In this document: positions 24,008 through 33,149 of the stretch, piece by piece
Position numbering within the stretch: the first letter of the stretch is position 1
Layout: every line of letters starts with the position of its first letter
Source of the DNA: Comamonadaceae bacterium
Lineage (GTDB): Bacteria > Pseudomonadota > Gammaproteobacteria > Burkholderiales > Burkholderiaceae_C
Assembly (NCBI GenBank): GCA_947454955.1
Contig: CANGLW010000018.1
Coordinates: 1 to 53,904, forward strand
Direction: 5' to 3'
Length of the DNA: 53,904 nucleotides
The notes under the pieces: generated by a model
Seen by the model: the letters and a program-made list of their open reading frames with translations, nothing else
Database searches by the model: none
What the model was told of the DNA's origin: nothing
Made by a program: the position numbers and the translations under genes

Positions 24008-24964
24008 ATGAATGATGAACCGGTACGTGTAGGCCTCATCGGCCTGGGCCGCATGGGGCAGAACCACCTGCGTATCCTGTCCATGCTCAAGGGCGTAGAG
24101 TTGGCTTTTGTTGCCGATACTGATGCGGTGCTAGCCGCCCGGCTAGGTCTTTCGTACGGTGTGCCCGGTGTAAGTCAACTCGATTCTGTGCTTGAAACTG
24201 CACAGGCAGTGGTGATTTGTACGCCGACGATTACGCACGCGGATTACATCCGATTGGTTGCCGGCAAGGTGCGCAACATATTTGTTGAGAAGCCCCTGGC
24301 TGATACCCTAGAAGAAGCGAGCCGGGTGACTAGATTCGTCACCGAGAGGGGCCTAAACTTGCAGGTGGGATTCATCGAACGCTTCAACCCTGCAGTTCAG
24401 AGCCTCAAGCAGGTGCTCGATAAGTCCGATCGTGTTATCAGCATCGACTTCACCCGCACTAACAAGCTCAGCGCCCGCATCACCGATGTCGACGTCGTGA
24501 CCGACCTGATGATCCATGACATCGATCTTGCGCTCTACCTCAACGGTCCGGCGCGCTCGGTGGCCGCGCATGGCTTCGCGCACGGCAAGATGATCGATTT
24601 TGCTTCTGCACTAATTACACACGAGAATGGCCGCTTTTCCCGCATCCAGGCCAGTCGTATCACCGAGAAGAAGATGCGGCTGATCGAGGCGACCTGCGTT
24701 GACATGTTTGTGGACTGCGAGCTGCTGAGAAAAGAAATTATCATTAGCCGGCAGTCCGAGATCCGCCAGGCCGAAGGCCAGCCTTACACCATTTCTGCGG
24801 TGCAAGAAGCGATTGAGGTCCGCCCCCAAGAGGCGCTGCTCTCTGAGCTGCAGGCCTTCGTCGCGAGTTGTCGCGGAAAGACTATTGCCGAAATCCCCGG
24901 TGTGCTGGACGGCCTGGCAGCCATGCAGATCAGCGACGAGATCCAGAAGGCAGTTTCGGTATGA
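24008..24964 (+). CDS. Second Gfo/Idh/MocA sugar oxidoreductase
   Basis: 318 residues. The nucleotide motif is GLIGLGRMGQNHLRIL, and VEKPLAD holds the catalytic Lys. Its C-terminal half (TDLMIHDIDLALYL, ASRITEKKMRLIE) differs strongly from the WbpB-type enzyme, so it belongs to a different subgroup. It probably oxidises a nucleotide sugar for the aminotransferase at 22370, giving the mirrored order E'-D'-B'. Its stop overlaps the next start by 4 bases. Confidence 0.75.
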   Translation: MNDEPVRVGLIGLGRMGQNHLRILSMLKGVELAFVADTDAVLAARLGLSYGVPGVSQLDSVLETAQAVVICTPTITHADYIRLVAGKVRNIFVEKPLADTLEEASRVTRFVTERGLNLQVGFIERFNPAVQSLKQVLDKSDRVISIDFTRTNKLSARITDVDVVTDLMIHDIDLALYLNGPARSVAAHGFAHGKMIDFASALITHENGRFSRIQASRITEKKMRLIEATCVDMFVDCELLRKEIIISRQSEIRQAEGQPYTISAVQEAIEVRPQEALLSELQAFVASCRGKTIAEIPGVLDGLAAMQISDEIQKAVSV

Positions 24965-25938
24965 CCAAGCTACGCGAGCTCAGTGGCAAGAACGTGCTAG
25001 TAACGGGCGGGGCCGGTTTCATCGGCAGCCACTTGGTGGATCGCCTGCTCGCCGAAGGCGCCGCCCATGTGGCGGTCATCGACAACATGTTCCTGGGGTC
25101 GGAGGAGAACCTGTTGGTAGCGCAGACTACGGGCAAGCTGAGCTTCTACAAAGATGATGCCGAATTTGCCTCCAGCCTGGACTACATCTTCAACCGGCAT
25201 ACGATCGATATCGTCTTCAACTGTGCCACCAAGGCTCTCAACTATTCCTTCCTGAACCCAGCCAATGCTTTCGGCACTAATGTCACTGTCGCCTTGAATC
25301 TGTTGGAGCTCCAGCGTCGCGGCGCCTTCAAGTCACTATGCCATTTCTCCACTTCGGAGGTCTATGGCTCCGCGGTTTACGAGCCCATGGACGAGAAGCA
25401 CCCTCGCAACCCGACTACAACATATGCAGCCGGAAAGGCTGCTGCCGATCTGGCGGTAGAGAGTTATGTGCACATGTTCGGCTTGGATGGCTTCATCGTT
25501 CGGCCCTTCAATAACTACGGTCCGCGCCAGAACCATAAGGGCTTGTTGGCGGGTGTGATTCCTATCACTGCTTGGCGTATCTTAAATAACGGCATGCCCG
25601 AAATCCACGGGGATGGCCAACAGAGTCGAGACTTCATCCATGTGCGCGACACCGTGGATGCCGTGGTCAAGCTGTTCCGCGTGCTGCCTGCGGGCGAATC
25701 GGTGAACATCTCGACAGACAACCAGGTCACCATCGGTGATTTGGTCAAACGCATCGCCGCCATCCTCGGTTATCAGGGCGAGATCTTTCGCAAGCCGGCT
25801 CGCGCAGCCGATGTGCTCTGCCACTACGCCAGCAACCAGAAGCTCCACTCGCTGATAGACTATTCGCTCACCGACTTTGACACCGGCCTGTGCGAGACGC
25901 TGGACTGGTACGCGCAACGCCTGAGGCCCGCCCCATGA
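24961..25938 (+). CDS. NAD-dependent sugar dehydratase/epimerase (SDR)
   Basis: 325 residues, extended short-chain dehydrogenase. GGAGFIGSHL binds NAD, STSEVYGSAVYEPMDEKHP is the Ser/Thr and active-site region, and Tyr155-Lys159 (TYAAGK) is the catalytic pair. RPFNNYGPRQNHKG is typical of hexose 4,6-dehydratases and epimerases, and the STSEVYG form recalls ArnA and LegB. The downstream aminotransferase and formyltransferase suggest it produces a 4-keto sugar. The ATG at 24961 overlaps the previous stop; a start 93 bases upstream lies in another gene's coding frame and was rejected. Confidence 0.72.
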   Translation: MTKLRELSGKNVLVTGGAGFIGSHLVDRLLAEGAAHVAVIDNMFLGSEENLLVAQTTGKLSFYKDDAEFASSLDYIFNRHTIDIVFNCATKALNYSFLNPANAFGTNVTVALNLLELQRRGAFKSLCHFSTSEVYGSAVYEPMDEKHPRNPTTTYAAGKAAADLAVESYVHMFGLDGFIVRPFNNYGPRQNHKGLLAGVIPITAWRILNNGMPEIHGDGQQSRDFIHVRDTVDAVVKLFRVLPAGESVNISTDNQVTIGDLVKRIAAILGYQGEIFRKPARAADVLCHYASNQKLHSLIDYSLTDFDTGLCETLDWYAQRLRPAP

Positions 25939-27029
25939 CCGCCGTTCGCCTGATGAAGCCCTACATTACCTTCGAGGAAGTCGAGGCCGACTTCCGCGGG
26001 GTGTTCGACAGCGGCATGTTCACGCGCGGCCAGCATGTGGAGGCATTCCGCACGGAACTCGCCGCATTCACCGGAGCGCGCCACGTGCACATGGCCACCT
26101 CGGCGACCACCGCATTGTGGGTCTGTCTCAAGCTGCTGAACATCGGCCCGGGCGATGAGGTGGTGGTTTCAGACTTTTCCTTTCCTGCCACTGCAAACGT
26201 GGTGGAAGACGTTGGTGCCAAACCGGTGTTCGCCGACGTCTCGCTGGAGACCTACAATGTCCTGCCCGAGACGCTGGAGAAGCTGATCACGCCGCGTACC
26301 AAGGCAGTCATCTTCGTGGACGCCTTGGGCAACCCCACCGGCCTGCACGAGATCGCCGAGCTCTGCCGCAGCAAGGGTATTCCACTCATCGAAGATGCCG
26401 CGTGTGCCATTGGCAGCAGCGAGAACGGCCAGCATTGCGGCTCGATCGCAGACCTGACTTGCTTCAGCTTTCATCCGCGTAAGCTTATTAGTACCGGTGA
26501 AGGTGGTGCAATCACCACTAACCGGGAGGATTGGTCACAATGGCTGGACGTGAAGCTCTCGCACGGTTCCCGCGGCATGAAGGGAGTGGCGCTCGATTTC
26601 GTGGATTACGGCTACAATTTTCGGTTGCCCGAACTTCAGGCTGTAATGGGGTGCAAACAGCTGGCGAAAATTGAAGAAATCCTTGTCGAGCGTAATCATG
26701 TGCGCGGTGCATACAAGGCGGTGCTGGAGCCTATGGGCTTCGCTGCCCAGCAGGCACGTCCCGATGTCCGCTTCAATGTGCAGTCCCTGGTGTTTTCCGT
26801 TCCCTCGGGGTGCAGTCGTGACGGCCTGATTGCCGGGCTTAAGGTCAGAGGTGTCGAGTCCACCATCGGTACTTATTCGCTAAGCTCCACCACCTACTAC
26901 GCCTCCAAGTACGCCGTGAACAACCCGAACTCGCGATGGCTCGAGGCGAACACTATCACTCTGCCCTGCTACGGAGGCGTTGATGTGCAGATGGTATGTC
27001 AGGCGATTCAGGATAGCATTATTTCGTGA
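25935..27029 (+). CDS. Third DegT-family sugar aminotransferase
   Basis: 364 residues. PLP Lys183 is in FHPRKLISTGEGG; other sites are ATSATTALWVCLKLLNIGPGDE and IEDAACAIGS. It differs from the other three aminotransferases here (starts MKPYITFEEVEADFRGVFDSG) and resembles 4-aminotransferases for dideoxy sugars. The ATGA overlap with the preceding SDR and with the next formyltransferase strongly suggests one three-step module: ketosugar, 4-amino sugar, formamido sugar. Confidence 0.77.
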   Translation: MTAVRLMKPYITFEEVEADFRGVFDSGMFTRGQHVEAFRTELAAFTGARHVHMATSATTALWVCLKLLNIGPGDEVVVSDFSFPATANVVEDVGAKPVFADVSLETYNVLPETLEKLITPRTKAVIFVDALGNPTGLHEIAELCRSKGIPLIEDAACAIGSSENGQHCGSIADLTCFSFHPRKLISTGEGGAITTNREDWSQWLDVKLSHGSRGMKGVALDFVDYGYNFRLPELQAVMGCKQLAKIEEILVERNHVRGAYKAVLEPMGFAAQQARPDVRFNVQSLVFSVPSGCSRDGLIAGLKVRGVESTIGTYSLSSTTYYASKYAVNNPNSRWLEANTITLPCYGGVDVQMVCQAIQDSIIS

Positions 27030-27946
27030 TGAACTCTAGGCGAGCCCTATTTCTGGGAAGCAAGGAGGCGGGGCTAATGGCGCTGCGTCGTCTGCTGGAA
27101 CGTCTGCCTCATGGCTGGGTCCAAGCCGTGCTGTGTCCCGACGACAGGGCTGATTCGCGCACGGAATATGAGAATTTCAAGTTGCTGGCTCGACAATACG
27201 ACCTACCGCTGCAATTGGTCAAGAGCAGTAATGCAACTGCTGACCTGATCCGTCGGTACAAGCCTGATACCGTACTGGTACACGGCTGGTATCGTATGAT
27301 ACCTGTTGCGAATTTTCCAAACACCATTTTTCTTGGTTTTCACTATTCTCCATTGCCGCGTTACCGCGGCAATGCGCCGATGGTCTGGCAGATCATTAAC
27401 GGGGAACGCCTACTTGGAGTCAGTTTTTTTGTTCTTTCCGAAGGCATGGATGATGGGGAGTTGATCGACCAGCGACATTTTGAGTTGGAATCGCATGAAG
27501 ACATCGCGGATGCGATCGGCAAGGCCAACCAGCTAGTTGCCTCCATGCTCGATGACTTCATACCCTTATGGCAGGCTAATAAGGTTACCCTCCGGCCTCA
27601 GGAGCAAGTTGGCTCTAGTTACTGCGGGATGCGGACGCCTGAAGATGGACGCATAGATTGGCGGGCACCCAAAGAGACCGTCCACAACTTCATCCGGGCC
27701 CAGGCTCGACCCTATCCCGGCGCCTTTTCCCTGCTCGCTGACGGACGGGTGGTCCGATTCTGGAAGTCCCAGATTGAGTCGAGACAGTTTTACGGCGTTC
27801 CAGGCGCTGTGGTCGATGTCGCCACCGATGGGGTCACCGTTGCTTGCGGCATGGGCGCCTTGCGTATCTTGAGGGCGGAGCTCGAAGGCGAAGCGCCTGA
27901 AGCTTCCGCTGTCGCCATCAGATCCCTAAAAGTCCGCTTTAATTGA
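27029..27946 (+). CDS. Sugar N-formyltransferase
   Basis: 305 residues, Fmt/ArnA-type fold using N10-formyl-tetrahydrofolate. The active-site loop reads GFHYSPLPRYRGNAP with His105, and EGMDDGELI supplies Asp141. The Asn that normally lies two residues before the His is Gly103. A C-terminal OB-like domain follows about residue 205 (INWRAPKE-type boundary: GRIDWRAPKETVHNFIRA). It is not a Met-tRNA formyltransferase by context, lying between sugar genes. ATG 27029 and GTG 27026 are both possible; ATG is chosen. Expected product: an N-formylated amino sugar. Confidence 0.72.
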   Translation: MNSRRALFLGSKEAGLMALRRLLERLPHGWVQAVLCPDDRADSRTEYENFKLLARQYDLPLQLVKSSNATADLIRRYKPDTVLVHGWYRMIPVANFPNTIFLGFHYSPLPRYRGNAPMVWQIINGERLLGVSFFVLSEGMDDGELIDQRHFELESHEDIADAIGKANQLVASMLDDFIPLWQANKVTLRPQEQVGSSYCGMRTPEDGRIDWRAPKETVHNFIRAQARPYPGAFSLLADGRVVRFWKSQIESRQFYGVPGAVVDVATDGVTVACGMGALRILRAELEGEAPEASAVAIRSLKVRFN

Positions 27947-27962
27947 TGCACCAGCTAACACC

Positions 27963-28574
27963 ATGATCACAATCGTCGACTACGGTGCCGGCAACATCGG
28001 GTCTGTGCTTAACATGATCAAGCACGTAGGCGGTTTGGCGACGGTTGCGCGCGACGCGGCAGGCGTCCTCTCGGCCGATAAGATTCTCTTGCCCGGCGTG
28101 GGCAGCTTCGACAATGCAATGACACGCCTGAACGCGCTGAATCTAGTTGAACCCTTGAAGCAGCGCGCAAAGGATAGCGTCCCTTTTCTGGGCATCTGCC
28201 TAGGCATGCAGTTGCTAGCGGACGCGAGTGAGGAAGGTGAAATGGCCGGACTGGGTCTTATCCCTGGACGCGTTCGCCGTTTCCGCTTTGAAGGGGAAAC
28301 GTCGCACCTTAAGATTCCGCATATGGGTTGGAACCTCATGACACCTGTTCGTGCTCATCCGCTCGGACAGGGCCTAGAGAATGGAGCGCGTTTCTACTTC
28401 GTACATTCCTTCTATTTCGACAGCGAGCGTGACGAAGATGTGCTGTTCAGGTCTGTTTATGGGCATGAATTCACTTCCGGCGTTCAGCGGGGTAATGTGA
28501 TGGGTGTCCAGTTCCATCCCGAGAAAAGCCATCGCTACGGCATGCAGCTGATCCGGAACTTTGTCGGGCTCTGA
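27963..28574 (+). CDS. hisH2: HisH2-type class I glutamine amidotransferase
   Basis: 203 residues. The glutaminase triad is Cys79 (FLGICLGMQ), His185 and Glu187 (FHPEKS); the oxyanion region is LPGVGSFDN. It releases ammonia from glutamine for the partner HisF2. It resembles histidine-biosynthesis HisH, but the context (hisF2 and wbpG next to it, no his genes) matches the P. aeruginosa wbpG–hisH2–hisF2 module, which amidates a sugar acetamido group. It lies 16 bases after the formyltransferase. Confidence 0.85.
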   Translation: MITIVDYGAGNIGSVLNMIKHVGGLATVARDAAGVLSADKILLPGVGSFDNAMTRLNALNLVEPLKQRAKDSVPFLGICLGMQLLADASEEGEMAGLGLIPGRVRRFRFEGETSHLKIPHMGWNLMTPVRAHPLGQGLENGARFYFVHSFYFDSERDEDVLFRSVYGHEFTSGVQRGNVMGVQFHPEKSHRYGMQLIRNFVGL

Positions 28575-28575
28575 T

Positions 28576-29343
28576 ATGCTGGCCACACGACTGATGCCAT
28601 GCCTGCTTATGAGCAATGGCGCCTTGGTCAAAACCATCCGCTTCAAGGAGGGGTCTTACGTCGGTGATCCGGTCAACGCTGTGCGGATCTTCAACCAAAA
28701 GGAGGTTGATGAACTGATTCTTCTCGACATCCACGCGACGACACAGGACCGAGGGATTGACTTCGAGACCTTGGAGAAAGTCGTCAGCGAATGCTTCATG
28801 CCTATTTGCTACGGTGGCGGCGTTCGCAACCTGCAGGACATGAGGCGGTTGTATGCTATGGGCGTTGAAAAGATCTCTCTAGGCTCAGCGGCGTTCGAGG
28901 TGCCGAACCTGGTGCGCCAGGCCTCGAGTGAATTCGGTGCGCAGGCTGTGGTTGTGACGCTCGATGTCAAGAAAGGCCTGCTCGGACGTCCAACGGTGCG
29001 TACGCGCAACGGGCGCCACGACACGAAGATATCACCGTCTGAGGCGGCCCGCGCCTTCGAGGAGCAAGGGGCGGGTGAAGTGTTGCTGTATTCGATCGAT
29101 CGTGACGGAACCTGGTCCGGCTTCGACCTTAAGCTGTTGGAGGCAGTTAGCCTGGCGGTCAGTGTCCCGGTGATTGCCACCGGTGGCGCCGGATCTCTGG
29201 AGGACATCAAGGCTGCCGCGAAACAGTCCGGCGCATCGGCTGTGGCGATCGGTAGTATGGCCGTATTCCAGGGCAAGGATCTGGGTGTGCTGATCAAGTT
29301 TCCTTCGAGAAAAGACCAGGACGCAATTTTTGTACAGGACTAA
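28576..29343 (+). CDS. hisF2: HisF2-type cyclase-like ammonia channel
   Basis: 255 residues, HisF-like (beta-alpha)8 barrel. The canonical N-terminal motif CLDV, with the catalytic Asp11 of imidazole-glycerol-phosphate cyclases, is CLLM here, so that acid is missing. The second conserved Asp (LDVKK) and the phosphate loops (GGAGSLEDI, AIGSMAVF) remain. It therefore probably cannot make IGP and acts as the ammonia-conducting partner between HisH2 and WbpG. The start at 28576 was chosen because it follows the hisH2 stop and begins MLATRLMPCLL as in HisF. Confidence 0.83.
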   Translation: MLATRLMPCLLMSNGALVKTIRFKEGSYVGDPVNAVRIFNQKEVDELILLDIHATTQDRGIDFETLEKVVSECFMPICYGGGVRNLQDMRRLYAMGVEKISLGSAAFEVPNLVRQASSEFGAQAVVVTLDVKKGLLGRPTVRTRNGRHDTKISPSEAARAFEEQGAGEVLLYSIDRDGTWSGFDLKLLEAVSLAVSVPVIATGGAGSLEDIKAAAKQSGASAVAIGSMAVFQGKDLGVLIKFPSRKDQDAIFVQD

Positions 29344-30480
29344 ATGAACACGCACATCTGCACAAGGTGCATCTACGACGAATCGGTCCCCAACATAAGC
29401 TTCGATAGTGAGGGGGTTTGCAATTATTGCCGCCAGATCGATGCACTGGAGGCCGAATACTCCACAGGTCGGGAGGGTGAGGCTAGGATGCAGAAATTGG
29501 TCGCTGAGATGAAGGCGGCCGGCCGTGGCAAAAAGTACGATGCTGTCATTGGCGTAAGTGGCGGCTGCGATTCCTCGTACCTGGTCCATCAGATGAAAGA
29601 GGTCTACGGCCTGCGCTTGTTGGCGGCGCATTTCGACAACACTTGGAATTCGACGATCGCGACGGAGAATATCCACAACGTCTTGGACAAGCTTGGGGTC
29701 GATCTGTTCACGATCGTGGTCGATAACAAAGAGTACGATGATATCTATCGTTCGTTCTTTAAGGCTGGGGTCAAGGACTTGGAGACGCCTACGGACATAG
29801 GTCTGGCGACAACCCTGTACAAGGCCGCCGAGAAGTTTGGCATCAAGTACATGATCGAGGGGCATTCTTTTCGCACGGAGGGTGTGGCGCCACTTGGCTG
29901 GATTTACATGGACGGTAAATACATCGAATCGGTGCACCGGCAGTTCGGGCACGTGCCGATGAAGTCATTCCCGAATCTCTGGATGCGGGACCAGCTTAAG
30001 TGGATGCTGTTTGGCGGCATCAAGAAGATTCGCCCCCTGTACTACATGGACTATGACAAGGAGGCCGCCAAGAAGCTGCTGACTGAAAAATACGGCTGGC
30101 AGTGGTATGGCGGACACCACCTAGAGAACCGGTTCACGGCTTTTTATCATAGCTATTTTTTGCCTACACGCTGGAATATTGATTTCCGCATTGCGGGCTA
30201 TTCGGCCTATTGTCGCAACGGCTGGATGACGCGCGAAGAGGCCCTGCGTCTTATGAACGAGCCACCCCATATCGAGGCCGGCTTGGTCGATTTCGTGAAG
30301 AAGCGCCTCGGTTTCTCGGATGAGGGATTTGAGTGTCTGATGACCATGCCAAAGAAGACGTTCAAGGAATACGTCACGTATAAGAAGACATTCGAAAGGA
30401 TGCGGCCGTTCTTCTGGGTCATGTACAAGATGGACCTTATCCCGAAGAGTTTCTACATGAAATACACAGCCAAGAGCTGA
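29344..30480 (+). CDS. wbpG: WbpG-type N-acetyl sugar amidotransferase
   Basis: 378 residues. An N-terminal metal-binding-like pair Cys6-x2-Cys9 and Cys26-x2-Cys29 (GVCNYCRQ) is followed by a PP-loop ATPase with SGGCDS at 72-77. WbpG-type enzymes use ATP and ammonia from HisH2/HisF2 to turn an acetamido group into an acetamidino group on a uronic-acid sugar. It starts directly after the hisF2 stop. A second gene with the same Cys and PP-loop pattern, fused to a different glutaminase, lies at 34349. Confidence 0.88.
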   Translation: MNTHICTRCIYDESVPNISFDSEGVCNYCRQIDALEAEYSTGREGEARMQKLVAEMKAAGRGKKYDAVIGVSGGCDSSYLVHQMKEVYGLRLLAAHFDNTWNSTIATENIHNVLDKLGVDLFTIVVDNKEYDDIYRSFFKAGVKDLETPTDIGLATTLYKAAEKFGIKYMIEGHSFRTEGVAPLGWIYMDGKYIESVHRQFGHVPMKSFPNLWMRDQLKWMLFGGIKKIRPLYYMDYDKEAAKKLLTEKYGWQWYGGHHLENRFTAFYHSYFLPTRWNIDFRIAGYSAYCRNGWMTREEALRLMNEPPHIEAGLVDFVKKRLGFSDEGFECLMTMPKKTFKEYVTYKKTFERMRPFFWVMYKMDLIPKSFYMKYTAKS

Positions 30481-30499
30481 CAGGCCAGAGAGGTCCCGG

Positions 30500-31690
30500 G
30501 TGAAACCCTTCGCGCGTAGAGCGGTGGTTGCGGTCGTCCATGCCACGCAGATGACATTGCTATGGTTGTCCTATGCTATCTGTCACCTGTTGAAGATGAA
30601 TTCTGCGCCACGCAAGGACTGGGCTGTCGGCCTGGATGAGGTGGCCGCTAACGTTCACAATATCTCTAGAGCGCTGGGTGATACGGTCTCAGTTAGCATG
30701 TCCCAGAGTCGCTTCTATGCCTACCGATATGACCATGCGCTGCCGGCGCGCATAAGTTGGCGGTATTTGCGCTACTTGGTTCGGATTGTTTATTCCCCTA
30801 TCCTCCTGGGCTACCTTTGCCATAGTGTCAAAGGTTTTTTTTATGTGGCTGGATCGGGCTATCTGTTACCGGAGTTTGACGGACGCGAGCGAGAATTTCG
30901 TTTTCTGAAAGCGCGTGGTTTGAGGATCGTTTGCTTCTTTTGCGGTAGCGAGATTCGTTCGCTGAAACTCATGAGTCGGCTGTCTCTAACGCTTGAGCGC
31001 GATCTGATCAGCACCTACCAGACCATCGCAATTCCAGGCTTTGATTCTGACTATCTGGAGGACTTCCGGAGGAAGCTGGCGGAGAGTGCAGACGCGCATG
31101 CCGATCACATCTTCAATGCGCCTGTTGACCAAATATCCTATCTGCAAAGGAGCGTGCACCCGTTCATGTATTTTTACCCAGACGATAGTTTTCGCTGGAA
31201 CGAAGGGAAGTTTTCTGACATGCGGAAGGTGAGGGTGGTGCATGGCCCTTCGTCACCTTTGATCAAGGGTACTCCGTTGGTCAGGGCAGCAGTCAAGAAG
31301 CTGCGAGTTGAAGGGTATGACTTCGAGTACCGAGAACTGATTGGTGTCAGCAACCAGACCATGTTGAACGCGCTGGCAGAGGCCCACATCGTGCTGAATG
31401 AGTTTTATGGTTTGGTTCCTGGGCAGTTTGGTGTTGAAGCGATGGCCTCGCATTGCGCGTTACTCACTGCGGCGGATAGTCGCTTAGAACCCACTTTGCC
31501 AGAGGGTGCGAATTCGGCCTGGATGGTGACGGAGTATTGGAATATTTATGACAACCTCAAGTTGATGTTCGATAACCCGGCATTGATTCGGCAATATGCG
31601 GATACAGGCTTCGGTTGGGCTATTGAGTATTGCAGCTATCAGAAAAACTCAGTTCGCTTGAGGGCGTTGCTAGATACTTCTAGCGGCTAG
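30500..31690 (+). CDS. Probable glycosyltransferase, GT-B fold
   Basis: 396 residues. An N-terminal hydrophobic stretch (about 8-32) is followed by a GT-B-like body. The C-terminal donor-binding pattern VVHGPSSPLIKGTPLVRAAV and GQFGVEAMASHCALL resembles GT4-type enzymes, with a conserved E in EAMA. The donor and acceptor are unknown. The start is GTG at 30500, with AGAGG nearby; no ATG gives a better start. Length and position between wbpG and the flippase fit a repeat-unit glycosyltransferase. Less likely: an unrelated membrane-associated enzyme. Confidence 0.62.
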   Translation: MKPFARRAVVAVVHATQMTLLWLSYAICHLLKMNSAPRKDWAVGLDEVAANVHNISRALGDTVSVSMSQSRFYAYRYDHALPARISWRYLRYLVRIVYSPILLGYLCHSVKGFFYVAGSGYLLPEFDGREREFRFLKARGLRIVCFFCGSEIRSLKLMSRLSLTLERDLISTYQTIAIPGFDSDYLEDFRRKLAESADAHADHIFNAPVDQISYLQRSVHPFMYFYPDDSFRWNEGKFSDMRKVRVVHGPSSPLIKGTPLVRAAVKKLRVEGYDFEYRELIGVSNQTMLNALAEAHIVLNEFYGLVPGQFGVEAMASHCALLTAADSRLEPTLPEGANSAWMVTEYWNIYDNLKLMFDNPALIRQYADTGFGWAIEYCSYQKNSVRLRALLDTSSG

Positions 31691-31694
31691 CTAT

Positions 31695-33128
31695 ATGCTC
31701 AAGAGCCTTTTTCGTGATTCCATCCTTTACACGTTGTCGACAGTTTTGACTCGTGGCATTTCTTTCATTCTTTTACCGGTCTACACGCGTCTCCTTAGTC
31801 CAGAGGAGTTCGGTCTGCTTGACTACTTCGTGGCCTTGGGGACGATTGCATCTATCGTCATCACGCTGGAAATCATGCAGGGGTTGGCACGCTACATCCC
31901 TGATTGTCTCGAAGATGAAAATAAGAGGCGAGGGTATGCGTCCACATGCATGTGGTTTGTACTCGGCGCCTATACCGCGATGCTTGTGCTGGTCTCGACC
32001 TTCAGCACCCAGCTGGCCGCCCTACTTCTGGCCGCGCCAGGAAAGGCCGGTCTAGTTGAATTGGCAGGCTGGTCCCATTGGGTGGCGGGAGTGCTCAATA
32101 TCCTGCACGGCCAGTTGCGCTGGGAGTTACGGGCCGCCACCAGCGCGCTGCTTTCGCTGCTGTCGGCACTGCTGACCGTAACCTGCACTGTAGTGTTGGT
32201 GGTCTGGCTGCAATGGGGCATTCGGGGGGCGCTGCTGGCCCAAGTGGCCGGGGGGTTGCTGGCTATACTGCCCAGCCTTTACTTGACTCGTTCAAGTTTT
32301 GGCTTTTCCTTTGACTGGGCGAGCCTGCGCCGGATGCTGGCGTATTCCACGCCGCTGATCCCGTCGAGTCTGGCGGTCGTCGTTGCTCTGTATTTCGACC
32401 GGATTGCTCTGAAGGAGCTCATGAGCTTGTCGGACGTGGGTATATACGCGGTGGGACAGAAAATCTCGCTGCTTGTCACCCTTGCCTTGATCGGTTTTCG
32501 CAGCGCCCTGACGCCCCTGATCTATGCCCACCATGCGCGAGACTCGACACCGAGAGACATAGCGAAGATTTTCCAAGTCTTCTGTACTGCTGCCCTTGGT
32601 ATGACGTTGTGTCTCTCGGTGTTTGCGCGCGAGATCGTCGGGTTGGTCTCTTCTGAGGCGTTCTATGGAGCCGCCAACGTGGTGCCGCTGCTGATCTTCA
32701 GCGTGCTCCTAGCGAATATGTACATCTTTGCGCCAGGGCTGGAGCTTAGTAGGAAGACGGGTTGTATCTCGGCAATCAATATTACCGTCGCCGCGCTGAA
32801 TCTGGCGCTGAATTACCTCCTGATCCCGGTACTCGGCATTCTGGGGGCGGCCTTATCGGCCTTGCTGGCTTTCGGTGCAGGTTTTGTTGTTTACATGAAC
32901 GCAAGCCAACGCTTTTATCCGGTGCCGCACGACTGGCCCGTGATAACTAAACTGATCGCCATCATGCTGGTGGGCATGGGCGGGATCTACGGTTCTGTGT
33001 ACGCCTGGGGGGCGAGCTTGCTGATTAAGGTCCCGCTCACGCTCCTGACCCTCTATCTAATAGTCCGTAAAAGCGGTGTCCCGCTGGACGGGATGCGAAC
33101 CAGGCTCGCTGGGATTCTGAAAAATTGA
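31695..33128 (+). CDS. wzx: Wzx-type lipid-linked oligosaccharide flippase
   Basis: 477 residues, with about 12-14 hydrophobic segments spread over the whole length. The N-terminus (LYTLSTVLTRGISFILLPVY, then RLLSPEEFGLLDYF) matches the polysaccharide-biosynthesis/MATE-like exporter family. It should move undecaprenyl-linked repeat units across the inner membrane. It is the only flippase candidate in the operon, and no ABC exporter is present, pointing to a Wzx/Wzy system. Confidence 0.8.
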   Translation: MLKSLFRDSILYTLSTVLTRGISFILLPVYTRLLSPEEFGLLDYFVALGTIASIVITLEIMQGLARYIPDCLEDENKRRGYASTCMWFVLGAYTAMLVLVSTFSTQLAALLLAAPGKAGLVELAGWSHWVAGVLNILHGQLRWELRAATSALLSLLSALLTVTCTVVLVVWLQWGIRGALLAQVAGGLLAILPSLYLTRSSFGFSFDWASLRRMLAYSTPLIPSSLAVVVALYFDRIALKELMSLSDVGIYAVGQKISLLVTLALIGFRSALTPLIYAHHARDSTPRDIAKIFQVFCTAALGMTLCLSVFAREIVGLVSSEAFYGAANVVPLLIFSVLLANMYIFAPGLELSRKTGCISAINITVAALNLALNYLLIPVLGILGAALSALLAFGAGFVVYMNASQRFYPVPHDWPVITKLIAIMLVGMGGIYGSVYAWGASLLIKVPLTLLTLYLIVRKSGVPLDGMRTRLAGILKN

Positions 33129-33149
33129 CTCCCGACAATCAAGGATGAA

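Noticed and set aside
27963..29343. Histidine biosynthesis hisHF pair
   Set aside because: No other his genes are present, HisF lacks the catalytic Asp at the CLDV motif, and wbpG follows directly.
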